Positions 44,581-53,814 are shown, counted from the stretch's first letter. The stretch is 64,000 nt of DNA from an uncultured Lachnospiraceae bacterium (GCA_910584915.1 CAJUDM010000001.1:353733-417732), one strand, 5' to 3'. The notes: generated by a model not told the origin, from the letters alone. Numbers and translations are program-made.

Positions 44581-45993
44581 CTATTCACCGAGGCTTCTCG
44601 CATCCATGATCGTCTGAATCGTGGTATCGACAGACTCGCCCGCCCACATCGCCTGGATCGCTGTTCTGGTGTCATTTTCCAGGCCGGATACCGTGTCATA
44701 CTCCGCCGGCTCTGTGATCATTCCGGCAGCCGTGCTCAGATTTGTTTTCAGGTCATTTGTAACAGATGGCTGATCCTCCATATCCGGCAGGCCGTTCAGA
44801 ACACATACAAACGCGCCGTAGGACAACTCATTTCTCTCTTCCATATATTTCATCTGTGTCACATATTTTAAGAGTGCGACCGCTGCCGCTTTCTCCGCGT
44901 CCGAAGCGTTTGCCGACACACTGAACGCGTCGCTGGAACCTCCGTGCCACATATCCTTATACTCGGGATATGCTTCATAATAAGGGAAATTCATCTCTAT
45001 GACCGCAGAATTATCCTCCATCTCGTTCACGATCCTGCTGATAAAGGACGCATTTCTGTAGATCATGGGGGACTGTCCTGTGAGGAACATCTGCGCCTCG
45101 CCCTCGCCGTCCAGCGTTGTGATGCTGTTTCCCAGATAGCCCTTGTCGCCCCAGTCCTTCATGGTCGTGAGCACATCTTTTACTTCCTCGCAGTCGTAGG
45201 AGACTTCACCGCTGGCAAGCTTCTTCACCAGGTCCCCGCCTGTCCGTTTTGCCATCAGCAAGGTAAACAAATGACCGCCGCGGAATGTGCTCTTATCTCC
45301 CACTGGCAGAGGTGTCACATCTTTTGCCAAAAATGCCTCACACGCCGCCTCCAGTTCCTCGATGGTGGAGGGCACCGCGATATCATGCTCCTCAAACAAT
45401 GCCTTATTGACAAACAGTGAATCCACGTACGCAGCGTAAGGGATCCCGTACACACCTTCCACACTGTCAAACGTCAGCATACTAAACATGGTGGAATTAA
45501 AACTGTCATACCACTCCGCATCCGCCTCCAGATAGTCGGTCAGATCTATCGCGATGCCGTTTTCCACATAGCTCTGCAGGTTCCCGCCTCCGTAAGTCAT
45601 AAAGATCGTGGGGACATCATCTGTCGCCATATATGTCTTGAACATATTATTATACTGCGTCTCATCCGTGATGGATAAATCCTCCACCGTGATCTCCGGA
45701 TGTTCCTCCTCAAAAGCGGCAACCGCCTTGCGAAAGGTGGCAGCGTTGACATCCGTATCGTCGCCATATCTGGTCATCAGAGTAATCGTGGCGGCTTCCA
45801 GACTTCCACTGTTTTCATCTCCCGTTTCTGAGGATGTTTCCGCTGGCTCCTGTGAATCGTCTGTCTCCTGTGAACTTTCCCCGCTGTTTTCGGCAGGTGC
45901 CGGCTTATCTGTATTCGATGCGTTACTGCCGCATCCTGTCGCTGACAGCACAAAGGCCGCCGTCAGGGTAAGCGCAATGAATTTCTTCTTCAT
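44581..45993 (-). CDS. Sugar-binding lipoprotein of the fucosidase operon
   Basis: A 470-residue extracellular solute-binding protein (family 1). Lipoprotein signal MKKKFIALTLTAAFVLSATG then Cys, followed by a Ser/Glu/Thr-rich linker of about 45 residues and a two-lobe binding fold (ITLMTRYGDDTDVNAATF, then FEEEHPEITVE). AGGAGG precedes the ATG. It is the first gene of the operon and diverges from the YesM-type kinase at 46254. The binding pocket is expected to hold a fucosylated oligosaccharide or glycopeptide; this is inferred from the neighbouring GH29 gene. Confidence 0.92.
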   Translation of the reverse strand: MKKKFIALTLTAAFVLSATGCGSNASNTDKPAPAENSGESSQETDDSQEPAETSSETGDENSGSLEAATITLMTRYGDDTDVNAATFRKAVAAFEEEHPEITVEDLSITDETQYNNMFKTYMATDDVPTIFMTYGGGNLQSYVENGIAIDLTDYLEADAEWYDSFNSTMFSMLTFDSVEGVYGIPYAAYVDSLFVNKALFEEHDIAVPSTIEELEAACEAFLAKDVTPLPVGDKSTFRGGHLFTLLMAKRTGGDLVKKLASGEVSYDCEEVKDVLTTMKDWGDKGYLGNSITTLDGEGEAQMFLTGQSPMIYRNASFISRIVNEMEDNSAVIEMNFPYYEAYPEYKDMWHGGSSDAFSVSANASDAEKAAAVALLKYVTQMKYMEERNELSYGAFVCVLNGLPDMEDQPSVTNDLKTNLSTAAGMITEPAEYDTVSGLENDTRTAIQAMWAGESVDTTIQTIMDARSLGE

Positions 45994-46011
45994 AGATACC
46001 TCCTTTTTGGC

Positions 46012-46032
46012 TGCGAAAATATTTGTTTCGCA
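46012..46032. promoter_or_regulatory. Inverted repeat just upstream of the binding-protein gene
   Basis: TGCGAAA (46012-46018) and TTTCGCA (46026-46032), perfect arms with a 7-nt centre, close to the AGGAGG of the binding-protein gene. It could be an operator or leader hairpin. The rest of the 260-base divergent gap (45994-46253) is A/T-rich with no clear promoter on either strand. Confidence 0.5.
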
Positions 46033-46253
46033 TGTATGAAATTAGTTTCCCAAGTCATCCACTAACCGGTATCATGGATAAATGTAACTTTACTATACAG
46101 AAAAAAACAGCAAATTTGAATGTACAATCCTATAGTTCACATGTCATTTTCACCAAATTTTGCAGATTGCTTTTTCCAAAAATGCATGATACGATTAATC
46201 TGTTTCTTTTTTCAAAACTTATAATCAGCATTATGCACATAAGGATGTCTATC

Positions 46254-48038
46254 ATGAAACTATTGTCAACGATCCGGAGAAACTGTTTATCCTCCTTTAT
46301 GAATCAGTCCATCAAAGTCAAAATTCTGAGCAGCATGCTGGCTCTTTCTATCTGTATGATCCTCGCCCATATGGTGATATCCATCACCTATTCCTACCGG
46401 AGCATACTGGACTCCTTTGTCCAGTCCTCCCTCCAGGATATCTCCTCCGCCCAGAACAATGCCGATAACCTGCTTTCCATTGTCGAGAACTACTCCATCA
46501 TCCTCGCCACGGATAATACGATCCAGACAGCACTGACATATCATGCCGAACCGACTGACTCCGAGCTGTCCGTAAATGAGATCCTTCTGCGCAATCAGAT
46601 CAACAATATCATCGGCACCTTTCCCAGGATCAATGCCGTGCTGATCTGTGATGTCAAAGGCCACGTCTATGATTCGGGCGTCACGATCCTCTCCCCCGAA
46701 GATACCTGGCAGGAACTGACCGCGGCAAAGGGATGGAAGAGCACCGCTCCCGCCCCCTACTCTATCTCTGTCATCGGAGGGTACACGCGCCCCAATGTCA
46801 TCTCCTATACCTGCCCCGTCTTAAACTGGCGCAGCGGGGCGCCGCTCGGCTATCTCACCATCTTTGTGGATGAGGCCTATGTGCAGAGCCTCTGCTCCCC
46901 CGGAGAAAACGATGACTATCATATGTTCCTCCTCTCCTTTGGCGATGCTCTGATCAGCACCAGCGACAGCAGCGAACTCTATGGCAAAGCTCCTGTGAGC
47001 GTAAGCCAGCTGGGCGGCAGCGCCGATTACATATCCGACCGGGAAAATTACTATATCTACAAACAGTATCCGCCTCTGCAGTGTTATTTTGTAAAGGAAA
47101 TTTCGAAAAGTGTGATACAGAACACCATACATTACATGGAACTTTTCATGATAACGATCGGCGCCATCCTGATCGCGGTGACCGTTTTTATCTCTATCCT
47201 GATCGCAAGGCATCTCACCCACGATATTTTCAGGCTTTCAAACGCCGCAGAACAGATTAAAAACGGTAACTGGGATGTCCGCATCGAGTGCACCTCACAC
47301 GATGAGATAGGCAGGCTCGCCCAAAAATTCAATTCCATGATAGAAGAGATCAAATACACGACCAACCGTCTGATGGCAGAGCAGCAATCCAAACGGGAAT
47401 ATCAGCTTGAGCTCCTGAACCAGCAGATCAATCCCCATTTTCTGTATAATACCCTGGATAACGTCTGCTCTCTTGCCGCCCTCGGCTATTCCGATGAACT
47501 GACAGGCCTCGTCAATAATCTGTCCAGTTTCTATCGGGGTGTACTGAGCAAAGGCAGCCATATCATCTCCCTGAAACAGGAATTGAATATCGCCGCCAGC
47601 TATCTGAAGATCATGCAGACCAGATATTACAATACTTTCTCCTTCCGGATCGATATCCCGGAGGAGCTGATGGAAAACAGCATCCTGCGGCTGACTCTGC
47701 AGCCCATCCTGGAGAATGCCATCTATCACGGCTTCAAGGATCACCTGCCCGGAGGAGAGATTCTGATCTCGTCGCAGGTGGTTCAGGATACCGTCTATCT
47801 GTATGTGGAAGACAACGGAACGGGAATGGATGCGGAACTCGTAGAGACTCTGCTGACAGACAGCAAAAGATCTGATCCAAAAGAAGGGTTCGCCCTCAAA
47901 AATGTGCACAACAGGCTGGAGCTGTACTACGGGGCAGATTATGGCCTGAAGGTGGAAAGTCAGCCGGGACACGGCACAAGGATAAGGGTGGCTGTGCCAC
48001 ACTGTCTCTGGAACCGGGCAGGAGGAGGGCCGCATTAA
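46254..48038 (+). CDS. Sensor histidine kinase, YesM type
   Basis: Membrane kinase, about 594 residues from the ATG at 46254 (AAGGA upstream); earlier in-frame ATGs lack a binding site and precede A/T-rich non-coding sequence. Features in order: a membrane segment (LSSMLALSICMILAHMVISI), a Cache-like extracellular region, a second segment (MITIGAILIAVTVFISILI), HAMP, the phospho-His in QQINPHFLYNTLD, and the ATPase domain (ENAIYHGF, VEDNGTGMD). It diverges from the sugar-binding-protein gene and presumably signals to the regulator at 38130-38957. The stop codon interlocks with that of the thioesterase gene. Confidence 0.92.
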   Translation: MKLLSTIRRNCLSSFMNQSIKVKILSSMLALSICMILAHMVISITYSYRSILDSFVQSSLQDISSAQNNADNLLSIVENYSIILATDNTIQTALTYHAEPTDSELSVNEILLRNQINNIIGTFPRINAVLICDVKGHVYDSGVTILSPEDTWQELTAAKGWKSTAPAPYSISVIGGYTRPNVISYTCPVLNWRSGAPLGYLTIFVDEAYVQSLCSPGENDDYHMFLLSFGDALISTSDSSELYGKAPVSVSQLGGSADYISDRENYYIYKQYPPLQCYFVKEISKSVIQNTIHYMELFMITIGAILIAVTVFISILIARHLTHDIFRLSNAAEQIKNGNWDVRIECTSHDEIGRLAQKFNSMIEEIKYTTNRLMAEQQSKREYQLELLNQQINPHFLYNTLDNVCSLAALGYSDELTGLVNNLSSFYRGVLSKGSHIISLKQELNIAASYLKIMQTRYYNTFSFRIDIPEELMENSILRLTLQPILENAIYHGFKDHLPGGEILISSQVVQDTVYLYVEDNGTGMDAELVETLLTDSKRSDPKEGFALKNVHNRLELYYGADYGLKVESQPGHGTRIRVAVPHCLWNRAGGGPH

Positions 48039-48508
48039 AATCCCTCCTTCCTCCTCTGTCTGCGCAGTTCCGCCCTTTTCACACCGCTCTCCCACTCCGC
48101 CTTCTCTGACTCCGTCCGAAGTTCCAGCCCAAACTCTACCGCCTTCGGATGCTCGTTCTCATCGAGTGCCACCATCGTCACATACGCTCTGTTGATCGGG
48201 CGCCTGAAGCCCTGCGCATCCTCCACATAACTGTCCACCCGCACTTCCATGGAACTTCTCCCGATATAGGTGACTCTGCCGATGATGACCACCATATTCC
48301 CCAAAAATGCCGGCTCCTTAAACTGCAGATTATCGATGCACGCCGTCGTCACCTGTGTCTCACAGTGGCGTCTCGCCGTAACACCCGCCACCTCGTCGAT
48401 CCACGCCATCAGCTTTCCGCCGAACAACCGGTTCGCACCGTTGATATCCTCATATTTCAACAGTCTGAACTGCTCTGTTTTACTGTCTTCCACACATTTT
48501 TTGCGCAT
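48035..48508 (-). CDS. Acyl-CoA thioesterase, hotdog fold
   Basis: A 157-residue single hotdog domain of the YkhA/BFIT class. The active-site helix region is NRLFGGKLMAWIDEVAG, with the catalytic Asp in WIDE, followed by the strand with VVIIGRVTYIGRSSMEVRV. It would hydrolyse medium or long acyl-CoA in the cytoplasm. A basic C-terminus (VKRAELRRQRRKEGF) extends past the fold. It converges with the kinase gene, sharing four bases at the stop codons, and leaves no room for a terminator. Confidence 0.92.
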   Translation of the reverse strand: MRKKCVEDSKTEQFRLLKYEDINGANRLFGGKLMAWIDEVAGVTARRHCETQVTTACIDNLQFKEPAFLGNMVVIIGRVTYIGRSSMEVRVDSYVEDAQGFRRPINRAYVTMVALDENEHPKAVEFGLELRTESEKAEWESGVKRAELRRQRRKEGF

Positions 48509-48544
48509 ATCGTCTCCCTTTCAACAATAGTTGTATAAAAACAG

Positions 48545-49213
48545 TCATTTCTCATTATTGACTACATATTGCGCTACCCGCCGGATATGAAGCTGCATCA
48601 GCTGTTCAGCCTCATCGGCATTCCGATTCCTGATGGCCTGGTAAATAGCAGTATGTTCCTGATGAGAACGATGGTGCTCGATAGGCGCACGGTTCAGGGC
48701 AATTGAGCGGAATGTACTGTCTATAGCATTCATATTATGTATGAGATGAACCAGATAGTCATTTTGTGTCAGGTTTCGGAGTTCTTCATGAAATCTGGCA
48801 TTTTTTTTGCTGATCTCATCTCCGGACGCCTTCTGATCGATCATTTTTCCGATATCCTCCAGAATGGAACCCAGATATTCCAATTCATCATCCGTTGCCA
48901 GAATAGCCGCAAACCGCGCAGCAACACCGTCCAGAGCGCTCCTCATATAAATAATCTGAAGCATTTTCTCCACGGAAATATCAGATACAAAGGTTCCGCT
49001 TCTCGGCTTTGTATAGATCAGCCCCTCAGCCTGAAGCACCCTGAAAGCCTCTTTGACAGGTGTGGTGCTCACATTGAACAATTCGCTGAATTGTCGTTCG
49101 CTCAGGATATCTCCTGCTTTCAATTCGCCTTTTATGATCATTTTTCTGAGAATAACCGCGATCTGTTCTCGTATGGGTACAGATTCTACAATGGGTTCTA
49201 ATTCTATCGCCAT
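48545..49213 (-). CDS. GntR/FCD transcriptional regulator of the acid-sugar operon
   Basis: A 222-residue FadR-type repressor. The start at 49213 (MAIELEPIVES) has GGGAG 7 nt upstream. N-terminal winged helix: AGDILSERQFSELFNVSTTP, then VKEAFRVLQAEGLI and PRSGTFVSD. The C-terminal FCD effector domain has the metal-binding pattern (ARFHEELRNL, FRSIALNRAP, HRSHQEHTAI). It is divergent from the aldolase operon and should bind the 22-bp palindrome at 49379-49400, being released by a sugar acid or its 2-keto-3-deoxy product. Confidence 0.93.
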   Translation of the reverse strand: MAIELEPIVESVPIREQIAVILRKMIIKGELKAGDILSERQFSELFNVSTTPVKEAFRVLQAEGLIYTKPRSGTFVSDISVEKMLQIIYMRSALDGVAARFAAILATDDELEYLGSILEDIGKMIDQKASGDEISKKNARFHEELRNLTQNDYLVHLIHNMNAIDSTFRSIALNRAPIEHHRSHQEHTAIYQAIRNRNADEAEQLMQLHIRRVAQYVVNNEK

Positions 49214-49339
49214 AAGATATCTCCCTTTTGTAAATATATTTTCTGTTTTCATTCTAACATAAATATCACTCTTTATAAAAATTTTTTACTTGTATATTTT
49301 GTACAAAAAATGTATTTGAATTATATTAATTTGTACTAA

Positions 49340-49368
49340 TTGACAAATCTATTCTGATATAATAAGAT
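49340..49368 (+). promoter_or_regulatory. Candidate promoter of the acid-sugar operon
   Basis: TTGACA (49340-49345), a 17-bp spacer and TAAGAT (49363-49368). A perfect TATAAT at 49358-49363 overlaps but has no -35 at normal distance, so the exact -10 is uncertain. The GntR palindrome begins 10 bases downstream. Confidence 0.6.
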
Positions 49369-49378
49369 AATTCCAACA

Positions 49379-49400
49379 GATATCTGATATATCAGATATC
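49379..49400. promoter_or_regulatory. Perfect 22-bp palindrome, probable GntR operator
   Basis: Arm GATATCTGATA (49379-49389) is followed directly by its reverse complement TATCAGATATC (49390-49400). It lies between the candidate -10 box and the aldolase ribosome binding site, the classic position for repression. TTGTAC/TACAA half-sites nearer the GntR gene (around 49291-49338) may be secondary sites. Confidence 0.8.
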
Positions 49401-49424
49401 AATTTGAGGGAGAGGAGATAACAA

Positions 49425-50312
49425 ATGTATTTAAAGCCACATGGAATATTGCCGGCTATGATCACTCCGTTAGATAAAAACGGCAAAGTGAATTTCCCGG
49501 TTTTACGGAAACTGATCAACTATCTGATCGAAGGCGGCGTACATGGAATTTTTGCCATAGGAACGACCGGAGAATTCTATGCTCTGTCTAATGAGGAATA
49601 TCGGGAAGTACTGGAAGCAACGGTAGCAGAGACAGCCGGAAGAGTGCCGGTGTATGCAGGAGCTAATGCAATAACGACAAAGGACAGCGTCATACTCACA
49701 CAGATTGCTCAGGATGTCGGTGTGGATGCCTTGTCAGTACTGACGCCGCTTTTTATCAATCCGTCTCAGGAACAGGTATATGAGCATTTTAAAACAGTTG
49801 CACACAATACTGATCTGCCTGTGCTCCTGTATAATAACGCTCCAAAGACACATGTGGACATCGCACCACATATCGTTGCCAGACTTGCAAAAATAAAGAA
49901 TATTGTGGGGATCAAAGATTCCACAGGCGATCTGACCACAACAGGAGAGTATATTCGTCTGACAGCGGGGGAAGAATTTTCTGTTATGATGGGGCGCGAT
50001 TCCATCATTTATGGAGCTCTCTGCTACGGAGCGACCGGAGGTGTGGCTGCCTGTGCCAATGTGGCTCCGAAACTGGTCTGCGATATCTATAATCGTTTTA
50101 AGGCAGGTGATCATGCAGGGGCGTTGGAGGCTCAGTACAAAGTCACTCCACTGCGGATCGCATTTGGACTCGGCACGTTTCCTGCTGTAATAAAAGAAGC
50201 TCTGCAGATGCTTGGAATTCCGGCGGGCAGCTGTTATCTGCCGGTGGGTCCTCTCAGCAAAGAGGAAAGAATCCAGCTGGAACAGATCCTAAAGGATATG
50301 GGCCTTCTTTAA
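49425..50312 (+). CDS. DapA-family aldolase/lyase
   Basis: A 295-residue Schiff-base aldolase with TIM-barrel fold. Motifs: GTTGEFYALS (carboxylate binding), catalytic Tyr in LLYNNAP and Schiff-base Lys in GIKDSTGD. Although the family includes dihydrodipicolinate synthase and N-acetylneuraminate lyase, the neighbours point to cleavage of a 2-keto-3-deoxy sugar acid to pyruvate plus an aldehyde such as tartronate semialdehyde. GAGGAG lies 7 nt before the ATG. It is the first gene of the operon repressed by the GntR protein. Confidence 0.9.
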   Translation: MYLKPHGILPAMITPLDKNGKVNFPVLRKLINYLIEGGVHGIFAIGTTGEFYALSNEEYREVLEATVAETAGRVPVYAGANAITTKDSVILTQIAQDVGVDALSVLTPLFINPSQEQVYEHFKTVAHNTDLPVLLYNNAPKTHVDIAPHIVARLAKIKNIVGIKDSTGDLTTTGEYIRLTAGEEFSVMMGRDSIIYGALCYGATGGVAACANVAPKLVCDIYNRFKAGDHAGALEAQYKVTPLRIAFGLGTFPAVIKEALQMLGIPAGSCYLPVGPLSKEERIQLEQILKDMGLL

Positions 50313-50340
50313 GGGGAATCATAATAAATGGAGGATAGAT

Positions 50341-51468
50341 ATGAAGATTACATCTGTGGATTGCCTGTATTCGGGAAATAATATGATCGTGAAAATATCA
50401 ACAGATGAGGGACTGACCGGATATGGAGAAGCGACTTTTACAGCCAGACAAAAATCCGTTGAAGCTATGATCGAGCATTTTTCTCCCTCACTGATAGGAC
50501 AAGATCCCATGAGAACAGACTTTATATGGTATGATCTGTTCCGTTCTACAGCCAGAAGAGGCGGTTATATTATCATGACTGCCATATCCGGTGTGGATGA
50601 GGCACTCTGGGATATTAAAGGAAAAACCTGCGGATTACCTGTCTATCAGATGCTGGGCGGAAAACAGAGAGATCGTTTATTAGTGTATAAGCATATCAAC
50701 GGTGATACAAAGGAGGCTCTTTTGCAGGAGGCGGAAGCAGCGCTTCAGAAAGGTTACAAGGTACTGCGCTATTCCATGCCTGATGCCAGAAACGACATTT
50801 TCGATACAAGAAGGATGATCTGGGACTCTGCGGAACGGACAAGGCAGCTCAGAGAATTTGCCGGTGAAGAGATTGAACTGATCTATGACGGACACAGCAG
50901 GTTCAATCCTGCAAGATCCATAGAATTATGCAATGCATTGGCGCAATACCGCCCTCTGTTTGTGGAGGATCCTCTGATTGCAGATGATCTGGAAGATTAC
51001 CGGACATTGCGCAGCCATACAGACGCGCCGCTCGGCACCGGAGAAAAGCTGGGACCTGTCTGGGATTATACAACACTGATCGGTGACCGTTTGATTGATT
51101 ACGTGAGAACAGATATCTGTAACTGCGGAGGCATAACTTCCATGAAAAAAATTGCCGCTTATGCGGAGACGGCCCATATGGACATGGTTCCCCACGGACT
51201 GCGTACCGGGATCGGTATGATGAGCGCTTTTCATGTGGATATATCCGTTCCGAATTTTCTTGTACAGGAGCAGGGATTATTCGATTTTGATAGGTTTCAC
51301 GGAGATGATCTGTTTATAGAGTGCGCCATGGAATTAAAGGGCGGCTACTGTTATCTGGGAGATGCGCCGGGGCTTGGGGTTACGGTGCATGAAGAAAATA
51401 AATCTGAATTTATCTGTTTTGAACGTCCGCATTGGAGAAAGCCGGACGGGAGTGTTCAAGACTGGTAA
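50341..51468 (+). CDS. Enolase-superfamily acid-sugar dehydratase (MR/MLE type)
   Basis: A 375-residue mandelate racemase/muconate lactonizing enzyme-type protein. Capping domain then a barrel: metal ligands Asp in LIYDGHSR, Glu in FVEDPL and Glu in GTGEKLG; a general acid/base His in VPHGLRTG. The DxH pattern in YDGH resembles galactonate/mannonate dehydratases. It likely dehydrates an aldonate or aldarate to a 2-keto-3-deoxy acid. Exact substrate unknown. GGAGG lies before the ATG, 28 bases after the aldolase gene. Confidence 0.9.
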   Translation: MKITSVDCLYSGNNMIVKISTDEGLTGYGEATFTARQKSVEAMIEHFSPSLIGQDPMRTDFIWYDLFRSTARRGGYIIMTAISGVDEALWDIKGKTCGLPVYQMLGGKQRDRLLVYKHINGDTKEALLQEAEAALQKGYKVLRYSMPDARNDIFDTRRMIWDSAERTRQLREFAGEEIELIYDGHSRFNPARSIELCNALAQYRPLFVEDPLIADDLEDYRTLRSHTDAPLGTGEKLGPVWDYTTLIGDRLIDYVRTDICNCGGITSMKKIAAYAETAHMDMVPHGLRTGIGMMSAFHVDISVPNFLVQEQGLFDFDRFHGDDLFIECAMELKGGYCYLGDAPGLGVTVHEENKSEFICFERPHWRKPDGSVQDW

Positions 51469-51492
51469 AATATAATGAATGGAGGAAAGACA

Positions 51493-52872
51493 ATGAAAAA
51501 GAAAGTGGTTGCATTGACACTGGCAGTTGTGATAGCTGCCGCATCGGTTGTCGGCTGTGGAAGCGGAGCGCAGAACGTTTCCGACAATACAGGCACAGCT
51601 TCGGAGAATGCAGGGACAGAAGCAGAGGATGCAAAAGCAGAAACAGAAGTTTCTGCTACAGATTCCGGCGAGGAAATTTATCTGGAGGTAATGATCACAT
51701 CCCTCAATGATTCAGCGGATGGCCCCTTCCTTCTGGAAGTTATCGAAGAGTTTGAAAAAATGCATCCCAATGTCCATATTGAGCCGATCGCTGTAGCGAT
51801 GAATGATCTGTATACACAGCTTCTGACCATGGCCACGGCCGGAAACCTGCCGGATGTATTCACCATGCAGGATGCTTATATGGCAAAAGCGGTGGAAATG
51901 GAAATGGTAACTGACATGACAGATCTGCTCGGGGAAGAGTGGCTTGACGGAACACTTCCAGTAGCGGTAGAAGGCTGTAAGGTAGACGATATGCTTGTGT
52001 TCATGCCCTGGCAGAATAATACGATGGCCATGATCTATCGAAAGGATCTATTTGAAGAAAAGAATCTGGGAATTCCCGAGACCTGGGATGAATTTATTGA
52101 AGTGGCAAAGACTCTGACTGAAGATCTGGATGGTGACGGAACCATTGACAGGTATGGGGCTACCTTCTGCGGAACCAGAAACGATTCTGCGGAATCCAGA
52201 TTCCAGACGCTCGCCATGACTTTTGACGCCTGGCTTGTAAAAGAAGAAAATGGCGAAATGATCACCCAGGTTGATTCCGAACAGTTTAAGGATGCCATGG
52301 AATTCTTTATTGATGCGGCAGTAAATGAAGGGATCATGCCGGATGGATTTGTGGAGACCGGATATTCGGAGTCCTATACAATGTGTGCCGCGGATCAGGC
52401 CTGTATGTTCTTTGGAGCTTCCAATGTATTTGGAGCAATGTTTAAAGCTAATCCTGAAATGAGAGATAAATGGGGAAGTTTCCCGATGCCTCATGCAGAG
52501 GGACTGGAACCGATCACATCCTTTGGAACTCTCGGAATGTCCATCAGTTCTACCAGTGAGCATCCGGAAATGGCAGCTGAATTCCTGAAATTCTTAACAA
52601 ATAAGGAGAACAGTATTGCCTGGAATGAAGTGACCGGACGCCTGCCGTGTCAGATAGAAGCTCTGGATGAGATCATTGCCGGAAATGAACTTTACAAAGG
52701 TTTTGCAGATTCCTCCGAATTTGCGGTACTGCTTCCCACCTTCGGAGGAACGGCGGAACTCCGTGATATCAGCGGTGAGTGCTGGCAGACAGTGATTGCA
52801 GAGGGCGTAAGCCTTGATGAAGCTCTGGAGACTGCGGCATCTAAAGCGGAAGATGTCATGTCCAAATATTAA
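51493..52872 (+). CDS. Extracellular substrate-binding lipoprotein of the acid-sugar operon
   Basis: A 459-residue CUT1-type solute-binding protein starting at 51493 (GGAGG, spacing 7). Signal MKKKVVALTLAVVIAAASV then VGC (lipid Cys) and a Glu/Ala-rich linker, then a two-lobe fold with VIEEFEKMHPNVHIEPIAV and LPDVFTMQDAYMAKAVEM. It probably delivers a sugar acid or its oligomer to the two permeases downstream. A hairpin at 52892-52918 lies between it and the first permease. Confidence 0.92.
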   Translation: MKKKVVALTLAVVIAAASVVGCGSGAQNVSDNTGTASENAGTEAEDAKAETEVSATDSGEEIYLEVMITSLNDSADGPFLLEVIEEFEKMHPNVHIEPIAVAMNDLYTQLLTMATAGNLPDVFTMQDAYMAKAVEMEMVTDMTDLLGEEWLDGTLPVAVEGCKVDDMLVFMPWQNNTMAMIYRKDLFEEKNLGIPETWDEFIEVAKTLTEDLDGDGTIDRYGATFCGTRNDSAESRFQTLAMTFDAWLVKEENGEMITQVDSEQFKDAMEFFIDAAVNEGIMPDGFVETGYSESYTMCAADQACMFFGASNVFGAMFKANPEMRDKWGSFPMPHAEGLEPITSFGTLGMSISSTSEHPEMAAEFLKFLTNKENSIAWNEVTGRLPCQIEALDEIIAGNELYKGFADSSEFAVLLPTFGGTAELRDISGECWQTVIAEGVSLDEALETAASKAEDVMSKY

Positions 52873-52891
52873 TGAATACAATAATTTTATG

Positions 52892-52918
52892 GCGGTTATC
52901 ATCCTCCCTGATAACCGC
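52892..52918 (+). terminator. Hairpin between binding protein and permease genes
   Basis: GCGGTTATCA (52892-52901) pairs perfectly with TGATAACCGC (52909-52918). No strong U tract follows (TGTCTTATAA), so it is likely to stabilise the upstream mRNA or terminate partially. Confidence 0.65.
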
Positions 52919-52941
52919 TGTCTTATAAAGAGGGTACAAGA

Positions 52942-53814
52942 ATGAATTCATATAGAGTGAAAGGAAAATTAATTCCATATCTTTTTATTGCCCCTGCTGC
53001 CATAGTGATCGCTGCATTGGTAGTATACCCAATCGCCAATGGCATCTATATTAGTTTCTTTAATACGAATCTGGTTAATAAATGGGAGTTTACAGGCCTG
53101 CAGCATTATTTGAAAGCTGTAGTAGATCAGGACTTTCGGGAAAGTGTCATCAGAACCTTTATTTTTACCTTCTGGGTAGTGATCGGGCATTTCGTATTAG
53201 GTTTTATCATAGCCTCACTGGTCAATCGTCCTTTGAGGGGAAGGGCTTTCTTTCGGGGAATATTGATCATGCCCTGGATTTTTCCCGATGTGGTAGTCGC
53301 CCTTTTGTGGAAATGGATCTTCAATACGCAAAATGGCATCTTGAACGCCCTTCTGTTAAATTTCGGATTGACAGATAGCGCTGTGTCGTGGCTCGGCTCC
53401 GCATCGACAGCCATGGCCTGTGTGGTGTTCGTAAGTATCTGGAAGGGATATCCGCTGGTGATGGTACAGCTTTTAGCCGGCATTCAGACTATATCAAATG
53501 ATCTGTATGAAGCAGCCAAGATTGATGGGGCAAATGTGGTTCAAAGATTTCGATATGTGACAGTCCCCTCATTGAAACCGATCATTTCCACAGTTTTGAT
53601 CCTAGACACAGTGTGGGTGTTTAAACAGTTTACATTGGTCTATATTCAGACTCAGGGTGGTCCCGGAAGTTCGACAATGGTATCTGCTATTGAAATCTAT
53701 AAGCGGGCATTTAACTACTTTGAATTCGGGTACGCTTCAGCGGAATCCGTATTTATCCTGATCATCTGTTATGCAATCGGAAAAATTTTCAGGAGGTTGA
53801 TGGACAGTGAGTAA
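52942..53814 (+). CDS. ABC transporter permease, MalF type
   Basis: A 290-residue membrane subunit with six helices and the EAA loop DLYEAAKIDGANVVQRF. GAGGG lies 7 nt before the ATG. It overlaps the next permease gene by 8 bases. No ATPase is encoded in the operon, so a shared MsmK-type ATPase elsewhere is expected. Compared with the fucosidase-operon permeases it is clearly a different transporter. Confidence 0.92.
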   Translation: MNSYRVKGKLIPYLFIAPAAIVIAALVVYPIANGIYISFFNTNLVNKWEFTGLQHYLKAVVDQDFRESVIRTFIFTFWVVIGHFVLGFIIASLVNRPLRGRAFFRGILIMPWIFPDVVVALLWKWIFNTQNGILNALLLNFGLTDSAVSWLGSASTAMACVVFVSIWKGYPLVMVQLLAGIQTISNDLYEAAKIDGANVVQRFRYVTVPSLKPIISTVLILDTVWVFKQFTLVYIQTQGGPGSSTMVSAIEIYKRAFNYFEFGYASAESVFILIICYAIGKIFRRLMDSE

